Positions 34,675 through 42,725 of a stretch of 64,000 bases of DNA are shown in pieces. The first letter of the stretch is position 1. Every line of letters starts with the position of its first letter. The position numbers and the translations under genes are program-made. Origin of the DNA: Propioniciclava sp. (lineage in GTDB: Bacteria; Actinomycetota; Actinomycetes; Propionibacteriales; Propionibacteriaceae); contig NZ_JARKOT010000139.1 of assembly GCF_029977985.1 (NCBI RefSeq), positions 17,022 through 81,021 of the forward strand. The letters are read 5' to 3'. The notes under the pieces are model-generated. The model saw only the letters and a program-made list of their open reading frames with translations. It did not search any database and was not told where the DNA came from.

Positions 34675-34684
34675 CGCTCGGTCA

Positions 34685-35275
34685 TCACGACGACCCAACC
34701 GGGGTGCGGGACTCGTTCCCGCACCCCGGTTGCGTGTCCAGGTCGACGATCTCGCCCGGCGTCACCCGATCCCACGCGACGTCCCGGTGGCCGCGCCCGG
34801 CGAGCACGGCCCGCAGCACCTGGATGGTGCCCTCGTGGGCCACGACCAGGACGGTCCCGCGCACCGTGTCCTGCTCGACGGCGGCGACGAACGCCCGCAG
34901 CCGCGCGTGCACGTCGGCCACCGACTCCCCGCCACCCCACCGCACCTCGGTGATGTCCACGCCGTCGGGAACCGGCTCGGCAGCCAACTCGGACGCGAGG
35001 CGTCCCTCCAGGCTGCCGAGCGCCTGCTCCCGCAGCGCCGGGGTGAACTCGACGGGGCGAGCGAGCGCGTCCGCGATGATGGCGGCCGTGGCACGGGCCC
35101 GCTCCAGGTCGGAGGAGACGATCCGGTCGACGCTCTGGGCCATCAGCTGTGACGCCGCGGCGTGCGCCTGGGCGCGGCCGCGAGCGGTGAGGGGCACGCC
35201 GCTACGCTGTCCCTGGATGCGACCCTCGACGTTCCATTCGGACTCCCCGTGCCGCACCGCCAACCACCGGATCAC
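34685..35275 (-). CDS. Histidine phosphatase (phosphoglycerate mutase family); possible CobC-like alpha-ribazole phosphatase
   Basis: A 196-residue protein. VRHGESEWNVEGRIQGQRSGVPLTARGRAQA is the catalytic RHG motif region, SSDLERARATA follows, and VVAHEGTIQVL holds the second histidine. The family includes the alpha-ribazole-5'-phosphate phosphatase of cobalamin synthesis. Position next to cobU supports that idea but does not prove it. The start is the GTG at 35275, with TAGACT eight bases upstream. The last residues (GCGNESRTPVGSS) are encoded by the csbD terminator hairpin. Confidence 0.8.
   Translation of the reverse strand: MIRWLAVRHGESEWNVEGRIQGQRSGVPLTARGRAQAHAAASQLMAQSVDRIVSSDLERARATAAIIADALARPVEFTPALREQALGSLEGRLASELAAEPVPDGVDITEVRWGGGESVADVHARLRAFVAAVEQDTVRGTVLVVAHEGTIQVLRAVLAGRGHRDVAWDRVTPGEIVDLDTQPGCGNESRTPVGSS
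34696..34732. terminator. Perfect 16-bp hairpin shared by convergent csbD and phosphatase genes
   Basis: The arms at 34696-34711 and 34717-34732 are exactly complementary, with a five-base loop. It lies 22 bases after the csbD stop and inside the 3' end of the opposite phosphatase gene. No long T-run follows. Confidence 0.7.
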
Positions 35276-35283
35276 GACCGTGC

Positions 35284-35289
35284 AGTCTA
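35284..35289 (-). promoter_or_regulatory. Candidate -10 element (TAGACT) close to a GTG start
   Basis: Minus-strand TAGACT, eight bases, then the GTG of the histidine phosphatase at 35275. The spacing is a little longer than in the other leaderless candidates. Confidence 0.35.
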
Positions 35290-35314
35290 GGCGCGGCAGC
35301 AGCGAGAGGGAGCC

Positions 35315-35857
35315 ATGGCGACGCGGCTGGTCATCGGTGGGGCGCGGTCGGGCAAGTCGCGTTTCGCGGAGAGCCTGCTCGCCGGGGCGCCCGCGGTCGA
35401 GTATGTCGCCACCTCCGATCCTCGCGCCGACGACGCCGAGTGGGTCGAACGCGTGGCCGTGCACGTGGCCCGGCGGCCGCCCACGTGGAGCACCACCGAG
35501 ACGCTCGACCTGCCCGCCGTCCTCGCCCGCGCCGACGCGATGCCGGTCCTGGTGGACTGCCTGACCGTCTGGCTGACCCGCGTCATGGACGCCGCCGGCG
35601 CGTGGCGAGAACTCCCCGGACACGATCCGGACGCCGCCGCCGCGGTGGAGGCGCGGGTCGTCGACCTGGTGGCGGCGCTGCGCGGCACCGGGCGCGAGGT
35701 CGTGTTGGTGACGAACGAGGTCGGCCAGGGGATCGTGCCGGCCACGGCGTCCGGGCGGCTCTTCCGGGACACCATGGGCGTCCTCAACGCACGGGTGGCG
35801 GCCGTCTGCGACGAGGTGTGGCTGGTGGTCGCCGGTCTGCCGCTCAGGCTGGCATGA
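35315..35857 (+). CDS. cobU: Adenosylcobinamide kinase / adenosylcobinamide-phosphate guanylyltransferase
   Basis: A 180-residue bifunctional enzyme that phosphorylates adenosylcobinamide and then adds GMP. The P-loop is GGARSGKS (8-15); YVATSDPRADDAEWVERVAVH and VLVDCLTVWLTRVM are family blocks, and VTNEVGQGIVPAT is the nucleotide-site motif. Only one of the paired histidines of enteric CobU is present (His50). Mycobacterial sequences, as I recall them, look similar, so this is probably normal for the phylum. GAGAGGGAG precedes the ATG. The stop overlaps the cobS start (ATGA). Confidence 0.93.
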   Translation: MATRLVIGGARSGKSRFAESLLAGAPAVEYVATSDPRADDAEWVERVAVHVARRPPTWSTTETLDLPAVLARADAMPVLVDCLTVWLTRVMDAAGAWRELPGHDPDAAAAVEARVVDLVAALRGTGREVVLVTNEVGQGIVPATASGRLFRDTMGVLNARVAAVCDEVWLVVAGLPLRLA

Positions 35858-36642
35858 GCGGGCAGCGACCGGCCCTGCTGCTCGCCCTGGGCCTCTTCAC
35901 GACGCTGCCCGCACCCGCCGCGGACCTCGACCGTGCTGCCGCCGCCCGGGCGATGCGCGCGATGCCCTGGGTGGGGCTGCTGGTGGGTGCGGTGGCCGGC
36001 GCGGTGGCGGCTGCGGCGTCCGCGCTCGGAGGCGGGTCGCTGCTGGCGGCGGCGTCCGGCGTGGCCGTGCTGGCGCTGCTGACGGGCGGCATGCACCTCG
36101 ACGGGCTGGCCGACACGGCCGACGGCCTCGCCTCGCGCCGCCCGGCCGAGACCGCGCTGGCGATCATGAAACGCTCCGACGTGGGGCCGATGGGCGTCGC
36201 CGCGCTGGTCCTCGTCTTGGTGTCGGACGCCGCGGCCCTCGGCTCCCCCTCGCTCGCGGGCCGGGGACCACTCGCGTTGCCCGCGGCCCTGGCCGTGGGC
36301 GCTATGACCGGACGCCTCCTTGCCCTCGCCGGCACGACGCCCGACGTGCCGCCGGCACACACCGGCGGTTTCGCCGGCCTGGTGGCGGGGGTGACGCCGG
36401 CTCGCGTGGTGACGATCAGCGGGCTCGCCGTGGCGGGCGTCGCGCTGGGCTGCGGCTGGCTGACGGCGGGAGCGACCGGCCTGGTGGCGTTCGGGCTGGG
36501 CGTCGCGGTCGCATGCGTCGTGGGCTGGACGTGGCGGCGACACCTCGTCCGCCGACTCGGCGGCCTCACGGGCGACTGCTGGGGCTCCCTCGTCGAACTT
36601 GGCCAGTTGGCGTGCTGGCTCGTGATCGCCTTGGCCCTCTGA
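35854..36642 (+). CDS. cobS: Adenosylcobinamide-GDP ribazoletransferase (cobalamin synthase)
   Basis: A 262-residue polytopic membrane enzyme joining adenosylcobinamide-GDP to alpha-ribazole. Blocks are FTTLPAP near the N-terminus, the metal-binding GGMHLDGLADTADGLAS, the AIMKRSDVGPMGVAALVLVL stretch, and GGLTGDCWGSLVELGQL at the C-terminus. About seven hydrophobic segments are visible. It is coupled to cobU by ATGA and converges on cobT across a hairpin. Confidence 0.93.
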   Translation: MSGQRPALLLALGLFTTLPAPAADLDRAAAARAMRAMPWVGLLVGAVAGAVAAAASALGGGSLLAAASGVAVLALLTGGMHLDGLADTADGLASRRPAETALAIMKRSDVGPMGVAALVLVLVSDAAALGSPSLAGRGPLALPAALAVGAMTGRLLALAGTTPDVPPAHTGGFAGLVAGVTPARVVTISGLAVAGVALGCGWLTAGATGLVAFGLGVAVACVVGWTWRRHLVRRLGGLTGDCWGSLVELGQLACWLVIALAL

Positions 36643-36701
36643 CCTCGCGCCGACGCCTGCAGCCCCGAGCGCCACTCGCACCGCTGCCGCCGTCGCGAAG
36701 C

Positions 36702-36755
36702 GGACTCATTCTCGTATCCGGGTGTGAGTTCACGCCCGGATCCGCGAATGAGTCC
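36702..36755. terminator. Imperfect 23-bp inverted repeat between convergent cobS and cobT
   Basis: The left arm 36702-36724 pairs with 36733-36755 with three mismatches across an eight-base loop. It is placed 60 bp after cobS and 53 bp after cobT (on the other strand), so a bidirectional terminator is likely. Confidence 0.6.
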
Positions 36756-36807
36756 ACTCCGCGCCAGGAGGTTGCGGTTTCGCCTACCCCGCCGTCACGC
36801 CGCTGGA

Positions 36808-37860
36808 TCAGGCCTCGGACACCCCGGCGTCGTCGAACGTGGCAACCTCGCGCAGCACCCGCGCGGCGGCGACGACGAGCGGGTAGGCCAAGACGCCGCC
36901 CGAGCCCTCGCCCAACCGCATCCCGAGGTCCAGCAACGGCGTCAACCCGAGGGCCGACAGCGCAGTCGCCGAACCGGGTTCAGCCGACCGGTGACCGGCG
37001 ATGAGCACGTCCACGGACGCCGGCGCCAGAGCCGCCGCCACCAACGCCGAGGACACCGAGATCACCCCGTCCAGCACCACCGGCACCCGCAGCTCCGCCG
37101 CTCCCAGGATGAGCCCCACCGTGGCGGCGTGCTCCAGCCCGCCCACCGCGGCCACCACCCCCACGGGGTCGGAGACCGACGGCGTGTGCAGCGCGAGCGC
37201 CCGCTCCACGACGGCTACCTTGTGCGCCAGCATGGCGTCGTCGATGCCGGTCCCGCGCCCGGTGACGCCGGCCGCCGCCGCCCCCGTCAACGCGGCGATG
37301 AGCGCCGCCGACGCGGTCGTGTTCGCGATGCCCATGTCGCCGGGGAGGAGGCAGCGCCGTCCGGCCGCGACCTGCTCGTGGGCCAGTGCGATGCCGAGCT
37401 CGATCGCGGCGATCGCCTCGTCGCGACGCATCGCGGGCTCCACCGTCATGTCCGCGGTCCCGGACCGGATCCGCCGGCGCAGCAGCCCGGGATGGTCGGC
37501 CACCTCGCCGGCCACCCCCACGTCCACGATCACCGGCGAAACGCCCGCGGCCGGCGCGAGCGCGCTCACCACGGCGCCCCCCGCGAGCAGATTCGCCACC
37601 ATCTGCACCGTCACCTCCTGCGGCCACGGCGTCACACCCTGGGCGTAGACCCCGTGGTCGGCGGCAAAGACCACCACCGCGGCCGGCTCAGGCAGCGGCG
37701 GCGGGCACTCCCCCGCGATGCCGGCCAGCCGCACCGACACCTCCTCCAGCACCCCCAGCGAGCCCGGGGGCTTGGTGAGCCGCACGTGCCGCTCGGCGGC
37801 ACGAACTGCGGCGGAGGTATCCGCCGGGCGGATGGCGGCGAGGGTTTCGGCGAGCGTCAT
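36808..37860 (-). CDS. cobT: Nicotinate-nucleotide--dimethylbenzimidazole phosphoribosyltransferase
   Basis: A 350-residue enzyme making alpha-ribazole phosphate for the lower cobalamin ligand. Visible blocks are LTKPPGSLGVLEEVSVRLAGI, VVVFAADHGVYAQGVTPWPQEVT, LPGDMGIANTTASAALIAALTG, GRGTGIDDAMLAHK, and near the end LLDLGMRLGEGSGG, which holds the catalytic glutamate. AAGGGAAGG precedes the ATG. It is divergent from cobD, with 147 bp between them and no riboswitch core visible there. Confidence 0.94.
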   Translation of the reverse strand: MTLAETLAAIRPADTSAAVRAAERHVRLTKPPGSLGVLEEVSVRLAGIAGECPPPLPEPAAVVVFAADHGVYAQGVTPWPQEVTVQMVANLLAGGAVVSALAPAAGVSPVIVDVGVAGEVADHPGLLRRRIRSGTADMTVEPAMRRDEAIAAIELGIALAHEQVAAGRRCLLPGDMGIANTTASAALIAALTGAAAAGVTGRGTGIDDAMLAHKVAVVERALALHTPSVSDPVGVVAAVGGLEHAATVGLILGAAELRVPVVLDGVISVSSALVAAALAPASVDVLIAGHRSAEPGSATALSALGLTPLLDLGMRLGEGSGGVLAYPLVVAAARVLREVATFDDAGVSEA

Positions 37861-38007
37861 GGACCTTCCCTTCGTGAGGTTCAGGGGTCGAAGCGGTGCC
37901 CGGGACGATCCCGCCGCCGAGTGTGCCAGAGCCTGTCGGTGCCCGCTGGTAGCGTGACCCGCGCGCCCGGCGGACCCCGGGTGCGCGTCGACACGAAGGA
38001 CGAACGC

Positions 38008-38934
38008 GTGAGCCGATCGCTGGGCCTGGCCCTCGGCGTCCTCCTCGACGCCGCCTGGGGCGATCCGCGCCGGGGGCATCCGGTCGCGCTCTTCGGCGCG
38101 TGGGCAGCGGGCGTGGAGCAGCGTCTGTACGCCGACTCGGTCGGCCGCGGCGTGGCCCACCTCGGCCTCACCGTCACCCCGGTCCTGGCCCTCGGCGTGG
38201 CCGCCGAGTGGGCCGGACGCCGCCGCCCGCTCCTCCACACCGGACTCGTCGCCGCCACCACTTGGGCCGTCCTCGGCGCCCGCTCGCTCGCCACCGAGGG
38301 CGTCCGGATGGCTGACGCCCTCGACGCCGGCGACCTGCACGCCGCCCGCGCCACCCTGCCCAGCCTCTGCGGCCGTGACCCGACTGCCCTGGACGCCCCC
38401 GAACTGGCCCGGGCGACCGTCGAGTCTCTGGCCGAGAACACGAACGACGCCGTCGTCTGCTCGCTCTTCTGGGGGGCGGTGGCGGGCATCCCGGGGCTCG
38501 TGGCCCACCGTGCCGTCAACACCCTCGACGCGATGGTCGGTCATCGCACGCCACGCCATGGACGCTTCGGCGCGGCGTCCGCCCGCACCGACGACACCCT
38601 CGCCTGGCTGCCCGCGCGCCTGACTGCGGCGCTCGCTGCCCTCGGCGCACCGCTGGTCGGCGGGTCGACCGCCCCCACTTGGGCCACCGTGGCGCGGGAC
38701 GCCGCCGACCACCCCAGCCCCAACGGCGGCTGGTGCGAGGCCGCGTGGGCAGGCGCCCTCGGCGTCCGGTTGGGAGGAACGAACACCTACGGCGACCGCG
38801 TCGAGGTCCGCGGCACCCTCGGCGAGCCGGACGCCCCCCGCCCCGGCGCCGACGCCGTGCGCCGGGCGGTCCGCCTCTCCCGCTGGGTGACGGCGGCGGC
38901 CACCGTCCTCGCCGTGGGTTTGGCGCGCCGATGA
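38008..38934 (+). CDS. cobD: Adenosylcobinamide-phosphate synthase CobD/CbiB
   Basis: A 308-residue membrane protein that attaches the aminopropanol linker to adenosylcobyric acid. The N-terminus LGLALGVLLDAAWGDPRRGHPVALFG and the central ESLAENTNDAVVCSLFWGAVAGIPGLVAHRAVNTLDAMVGH...FGAASARTDDTLAWLPARLTA are diagnostic. The GTG at 38008 was preferred to the GTG at 37981 because AAGGA lies about seven bases upstream. The stop overlaps the cobQ start (ATGA). Confidence 0.92.
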   Translation: MSRSLGLALGVLLDAAWGDPRRGHPVALFGAWAAGVEQRLYADSVGRGVAHLGLTVTPVLALGVAAEWAGRRRPLLHTGLVAATTWAVLGARSLATEGVRMADALDAGDLHAARATLPSLCGRDPTALDAPELARATVESLAENTNDAVVCSLFWGAVAGIPGLVAHRAVNTLDAMVGHRTPRHGRFGAASARTDDTLAWLPARLTAALAALGAPLVGGSTAPTWATVARDAADHPSPNGGWCEAAWAGALGVRLGGTNTYGDRVEVRGTLGEPDAPRPGADAVRRAVRLSRWVTAAATVLAVGLARR

Positions 38935-40451
38935 CCGGCATCTTGATCGCCGGCACCGCGTCGGACGCTGGCAAGTCGCTCGTGGTCGCCGGCCTGTGTC
39001 GCGCGCTCGCCCGCCGCGGCATCGACGTGGCGCCGTTCAAGGCCCCGAACATGTCGAACAACTCGGCGGGCTGCACCGATGGCAGCGAGATCGGTCGCGC
39101 CCAGTACCTGCAGGCCCAGGCGGCCGGCGTCGAGCCGTCGAGCCTGCTCAACCCGGTCCTGCTCAAGCCCGGCACCGACCGTCGCGCCCACGTGGTGGTG
39201 CGGGGGCGTCCGGCAGGGACGCTCGAAGCCGGCGAGTACGCCACCGGTCGCGTCCACCTGGCCGAGGCCGCCTTCGACGCCTACCGTGAGCTCGCCGCTG
39301 CCCACGAGCTGATCGTCGTGGAGGGCGCCGGCTCCCCGGCCGAGATCAACCTCCGCGAGGGCGACTACGTCAACCTCGGCCTCGCCCGCCGGTTCGGCCT
39401 GCCGGTGGTCGTCGTCGGCGACATCGATCGCGGCGGTGTCCTCGCCGCCCTCTACGGCACGTGGGCGCTCGTCTCCGCGGCGGACCGCGCCCACCTCGCG
39501 GGCTATGTGGTCAGCAAGTTCCGCGGTGACCGCGCCGTGCTGGAGCCCGGCCTGGCCGAGCTCAGCCGCCGCACCGGGCTGCCCTGCCTCGGCGTCCTCC
39601 CGTGGCTCGAGGAGGTGTGGATCGACGGCGAGGACGCGCTGGACGTCGCCCGCTGGAAGCGCGCCGGCCTCGCCCCGGAGCGTCCCGACCTCGTCGTCGC
39701 GGTCGTTCCGCTCCCCCGGATCTCGAACGCCACCGATGTGGAGGCTCTGGCTCGCACCCGCGGCGTCCGCGTCGACATGACGGCCGCTCCGGACGCCTGC
39801 GCCGCCGCCGATCTGCTGGTCCTTCCGGGCACGCGCGCCACGATCGACGACCTGGCCTGGCTCCGCGCCCGCGGCCTCGACGCGGTCGTCGCCGCCCGCC
39901 ACGCGACGGGGCGACCCACCCTCGGCATCTGCGGCGGCTACGAGATGCTGGCCCGCACGATCACCGACGGCGTCGAGTCCGGGCATGCGGACGCCGCCGG
40001 CCTCGGCGTCCTCCCCGTCGACGTGCGCTACGGCACCAAAGTCACCGCCCGCACCACCCACGCGTGGCGTGGTCTCGCCGTGCCCGGCTACGAGATCCAC
40101 CATGGCCACGTGACCCTCGCCGGCGACGCCGAGCCGTTCCTCGATGGCTGCCGCGTCGGCGTCACCTTCGGCACGATGCTTCACGGCGCCTTCGAGGACC
40201 AGCCTTTCGCCGACGCCTTCCTCGCCGAGGTCGCGGCCCACACGGGCTCGCGGTGGACGCCGACGCCCGGTCCCGCGCACGCTGCCGCCCGGGAGTCGAT
40301 GCTGGACGCCGTCGCCGCCGCCCTCGAGAGCCACGTCGACCTGGACGCCCTCGTCGCGCTCGCCCGGGCCGGCGTGGTGTCGGGTGAGGCCGCGCATCCG
40401 ATAGGCTGTCGGATGCTCCCGCACCTGCGGGGGCGTCGTGGATCCCAGTGA
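38931..40451 (+). CDS. cobQ: Cobyric acid synthase
   Basis: A 506-residue glutamine-dependent amidase acting on adenosylcobyrinic a,c-diamide at four sites. The N-terminal dethiobiotin-synthetase-like ATPase has GTASDAGKS and FKAPNMSNNS. The C-terminal class I amidotransferase-like domain has LGICGGYEML (nucleophile Cys) and GYEIHHGH. It follows cobD with ATGA overlap. The last 20 or so codons are shared with the 5' part of the cobalamin riboswitch for the downstream btu genes. Confidence 0.94.
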   Translation: MTGILIAGTASDAGKSLVVAGLCRALARRGIDVAPFKAPNMSNNSAGCTDGSEIGRAQYLQAQAAGVEPSSLLNPVLLKPGTDRRAHVVVRGRPAGTLEAGEYATGRVHLAEAAFDAYRELAAAHELIVVEGAGSPAEINLREGDYVNLGLARRFGLPVVVVGDIDRGGVLAALYGTWALVSAADRAHLAGYVVSKFRGDRAVLEPGLAELSRRTGLPCLGVLPWLEEVWIDGEDALDVARWKRAGLAPERPDLVVAVVPLPRISNATDVEALARTRGVRVDMTAAPDACAAADLLVLPGTRATIDDLAWLRARGLDAVVAARHATGRPTLGICGGYEMLARTITDGVESGHADAAGLGVLPVDVRYGTKVTARTTHAWRGLAVPGYEIHHGHVTLAGDAEPFLDGCRVGVTFGTMLHGAFEDQPFADAFLAEVAAHTGSRWTPTPGPAHAAARESMLDAVAAALESHVDLDALVALARAGVVSGEAAHPIGCRMLPHLRGRRGSQ

Positions 40452-40532
40452 AGTCCGGTGAGAGCCCGGCGCTGTGCCGCAACTGTGAAGCCGACCTCGT
40501 GTCGGACGAGCCAGGTCATCTGCCCACGACCG
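40392..40532 (+). ncRNA. Cobalamin riboswitch controlling btuFCD
   Basis: The core is plain: GATAGGCTGTCGGATGC near 40401-40417, then AAGTCCGGTGAGAGCCCGGCGCTG (from 40451), the invariant CCGCAACTGTGA (about 40477-40488), and GAGCCAGGTCATCTGCC (about 40508-40524). These match, in order, the conserved J6/3, L5 and closing segments of AdoCbl/MeCbl aptamers. Its first 60 bases overlap the end of cobQ. It lies about 95 bp before the B12-binding lipoprotein gene, so it should lower importer expression when B12 is plentiful. Boundaries are approximate. Confidence 0.9.
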
Positions 40533-40580
40533 CGTTCTGGTCCTCGGACGAAGGGCCGTCCGCGCGCACGGGCCCTCCCC

Positions 40581-40620
40581 GTTGCGGCGAACGACTTCGT
40601 CCTCCGCAACGAAACGGAGG
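40581..40620 (+). promoter_or_regulatory. Riboswitch expression platform: mutually exclusive helices around the btuF ribosome-binding site
   Basis: GTTGCGG (40581-40587) can pair with CCGCAAC (40604-40610). The overlapping CCTCCG (40601-40606) can instead pair with CGGAGG (40615-40620), the btuF Shine-Dalgarno. The two helices share 40604-40606, so they exclude each other, as expected for control of translation initiation. Confidence 0.5.
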
Positions 40621-40626
40621 ATGCTG

Positions 40627-41634
40627 GTGATCCAGCAAGGCAAGCCCCGCACGACCCCCAAGACCCCTCGTACTCCCGTCACCGTCGCCTCGCTCGGCGT
40701 CCTGCTCGCGCTGCTGCTGTCCGCGTGCGGCGCACCGACGGCGTCCACTGCCCCGGCGGCGAGCGCCGGCCAAGGCACCCCGGCCGCGTCGGCCGGGAGC
40801 TTCCCGGTCGACGTCGTCACCGGCACGGCCGACAGCACCGAGACGGTGACGATCGAGACGTCGCCCGCGGCGATCGTCTCGCTCAGCCCGACGGCCACCG
40901 AGACCCTGTTCGCCATCGGCGCCGGGTCGCAGGTGAAGGCCGTCGACGACCAGTCGGACTACCCGGCGGACGCGCCGCGGACCGACCTGTCCGGCTATAC
41001 GCCCAACATCGAGGCGATCCTCGGCTACGAGCCCGACCTCGTGGTCACCTCGACCGCCGACGCCGACCTGGTCGCCAGCCTCGCCAAGGCCGGCGTCCCG
41101 ACGCTGGTCCTCCCGTCGGCCCAGACGCTGACCGAGGCATACGGTCAGATCGAGCGGCTCGGCACGGCCACCGGGCACCTCGCCGACGCGAAGGCCGTCG
41201 CCGCCCAGATGAGCGCTGCGATCGACGCCGCGGTCGCCAGCGCCCCGGGCGCCAAGGGGCTCACCTACTTCCACGAACTCGACCCGACCCTCTACACCGT
41301 CAGCGGCAAGACGTTCATCGGCGAGATCTACGGCCTGTTCGGCTTGACGAGCATCGCGGACGCCGCCGGCTCGGCGGACCTGTACCCGCAGTTGTCGGAG
41401 GAGTACGTGGTGCAGGCCGACCCGGACCTCATCTTCCTGGCGGACGGGCAGTGCTGCGGTGTCACCCCCGAGACGGTCGGGCAACGCGCCGGCTGGTCCG
41501 GGCTGAAGGCCGTCACGTCCGGGAACGTCACCGTCCTCGACGAGGACGTCGCCAGCCGCTGGGGGCCGCGTGTCGCGGACTTCGCCCAGAGCGTCGCCCA
41601 GCACGTCGCGACCGTGGAGAAGGCGAACGCGTGA
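40627..41634 (+). CDS. btuF: Cobalamin ABC transporter substrate-binding lipoprotein
   Basis: A 335-residue protein with a lipoprotein signal peptide: basic N-terminus, VASLGVLLALLLSAC with lipobox Cys. A Pro/Ala/Ser spacer follows, then a BtuF/FepB-like fold with RIVSLSPTATETLFAIGAG-type (IVSLSPTATETLFAIGAGSQVKAV), EAILGYEPDLVVT, and a C-terminal WGPRVADFAQSVAQHV. The GTG at 40627 was chosen because GGAGG ends six bases before it; the ATG at 40621 directly abuts the SD. B12 specificity comes from the riboswitch and the cob neighbours. Coupled to btuC by GTGA. Confidence 0.88.
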   Translation: MIQQGKPRTTPKTPRTPVTVASLGVLLALLLSACGAPTASTAPAASAGQGTPAASAGSFPVDVVTGTADSTETVTIETSPAAIVSLSPTATETLFAIGAGSQVKAVDDQSDYPADAPRTDLSGYTPNIEAILGYEPDLVVTSTADADLVASLAKAGVPTLVLPSAQTLTEAYGQIERLGTATGHLADAKAVAAQMSAAIDAAVASAPGAKGLTYFHELDPTLYTVSGKTFIGEIYGLFGLTSIADAAGSADLYPQLSEEYVVQADPDLIFLADGQCCGVTPETVGQRAGWSGLKAVTSGNVTVLDEDVASRWGPRVADFAQSVAQHVATVEKANA

Positions 41635-42725
41635 GCACCGCCGACACGACCCAGGCCACCCGCGTCGAGCCGATCCCGGCCGTCGCGGGCACCCAGCCAC
41701 GCCGGCGCGGCCTCGGCCGTCACGGCAGCTGGGTGTTGGCCGGGGTCGTGCTCGGTGTCGCCGTCCTCGTCGGCGTCGTGACCGGCCCGGCCGGCCTCAC
41801 TCCGGGAGCGATCCTCACCGAACTGGCCGGCAGCCTGCCCGGCGTGAACCTCGACTCGGGCCTGTCGGCCACCCAGCAAGCCATCCTGTTGCAGATCCGG
41901 CTGCCGCGCGTGGTGTTGGGCGTCCTCGTGGGCGCCACGCTCGCGGTGGCCGGCGCCACCTACCAGGGCGTCTTCCGTAACCCGTTGGCCGACCCGTACC
42001 TGCTCGGGGTGTCGGCGGGGGCGGGGCTCGGGGCCACGATCGCCCTCACCCAGGGCGGCAGCATCGGCGCCTTCGGGGTGCCACTGCTCGCCTTCGCGGG
42101 CGGCCTGGCCGCCGTCGCCGCCACGTACGCGCTGGGCGCGACGGTCGGCGGGCACCGCAGCGCCACCGTCATCGTCCTCGCTGGCGTCGCCGTGGCCGCG
42201 TTCTTCAGCGCCATCCAGACCTTCGTGCAGCAGTTCTTCGACGACTCCCTCCAGGCCGTCTACAGCTGGATGCTCGGCCGGCTGAGCACCAACGGCTGGT
42301 CGGACATCGTCATGATCCTCCCCTATGTGGCGCTCAGCTGGGCCGTGGTCCTGCTGCACCGGCGCACGCTCGACGTGTTGGCCGTCGGTGATGTCGAAGC
42401 GGCCAGCCTCGGCGTCGACGTGCCCCGGGTGCGCCTCCTGTTGGTCCTCGCCGCCACGCTCGGCACCACAGCGGTGGTCGCCGTCAGCGGCCTCATCGGT
42501 TTCGTCGGCATCGTGGTGCCCCACGCCGTCCGGCTCGTGTTCGGCACGTCGCACCGCGCTTTGCTGCCCTTGTCGATGCTGCTCGGTGCCGCCTTCCTCG
42601 TGCTCACCGACACGGCCGCGCGCATGGTCGTGGCCCCCGCCGAACTGCCCATCGGCGTCGTGACCGCACTCGTCGGTGCGCCGTTCTTCCTGGTTGTCCT
42701 GCGTCGGAACCGGGCCATCTCATGA
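41631..42725 (+). CDS. btuC: Cobalamin ABC transporter permease (FecCD/BtuC family)
   Basis: A 364-residue permease with about ten helices. Family blocks are LQIRLPRVVLGVLVGATLAVAGATYQGVFRNPLADPYLLGVSAGAGLGA, YSWMLGRLS, and the ATP-binding-cassette contact region VSGLIGFVGIVVPHAVRLVFGTSHRALLPLSMLLGA. A soluble N-terminal stretch of about 35 residues precedes the first helix. The GTG start overlaps btuF and the stop overlaps btuD. Confidence 0.9.
   Translation: MSTADTTQATRVEPIPAVAGTQPRRRGLGRHGSWVLAGVVLGVAVLVGVVTGPAGLTPGAILTELAGSLPGVNLDSGLSATQQAILLQIRLPRVVLGVLVGATLAVAGATYQGVFRNPLADPYLLGVSAGAGLGATIALTQGGSIGAFGVPLLAFAGGLAAVAATYALGATVGGHRSATVIVLAGVAVAAFFSAIQTFVQQFFDDSLQAVYSWMLGRLSTNGWSDIVMILPYVALSWAVVLLHRRTLDVLAVGDVEAASLGVDVPRVRLLLVLAATLGTTAVVAVSGLIGFVGIVVPHAVRLVFGTSHRALLPLSMLLGAAFLVLTDTAARMVVAPAELPIGVVTALVGAPFFLVVLRRNRAIS

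Noticed and set aside
37861..38007. Second cobalamin riboswitch between cobT and cobD
   Set aside because: The invariant CCGCAACTGT-type core and the closing segment are missing on both strands.
40582..40626. Upstream starts for btuF (40582 or 40621)
   Set aside because: The first lies in the riboswitch expression platform, and the second directly abuts the Shine-Dalgarno; GTG 40627 has correct spacing.
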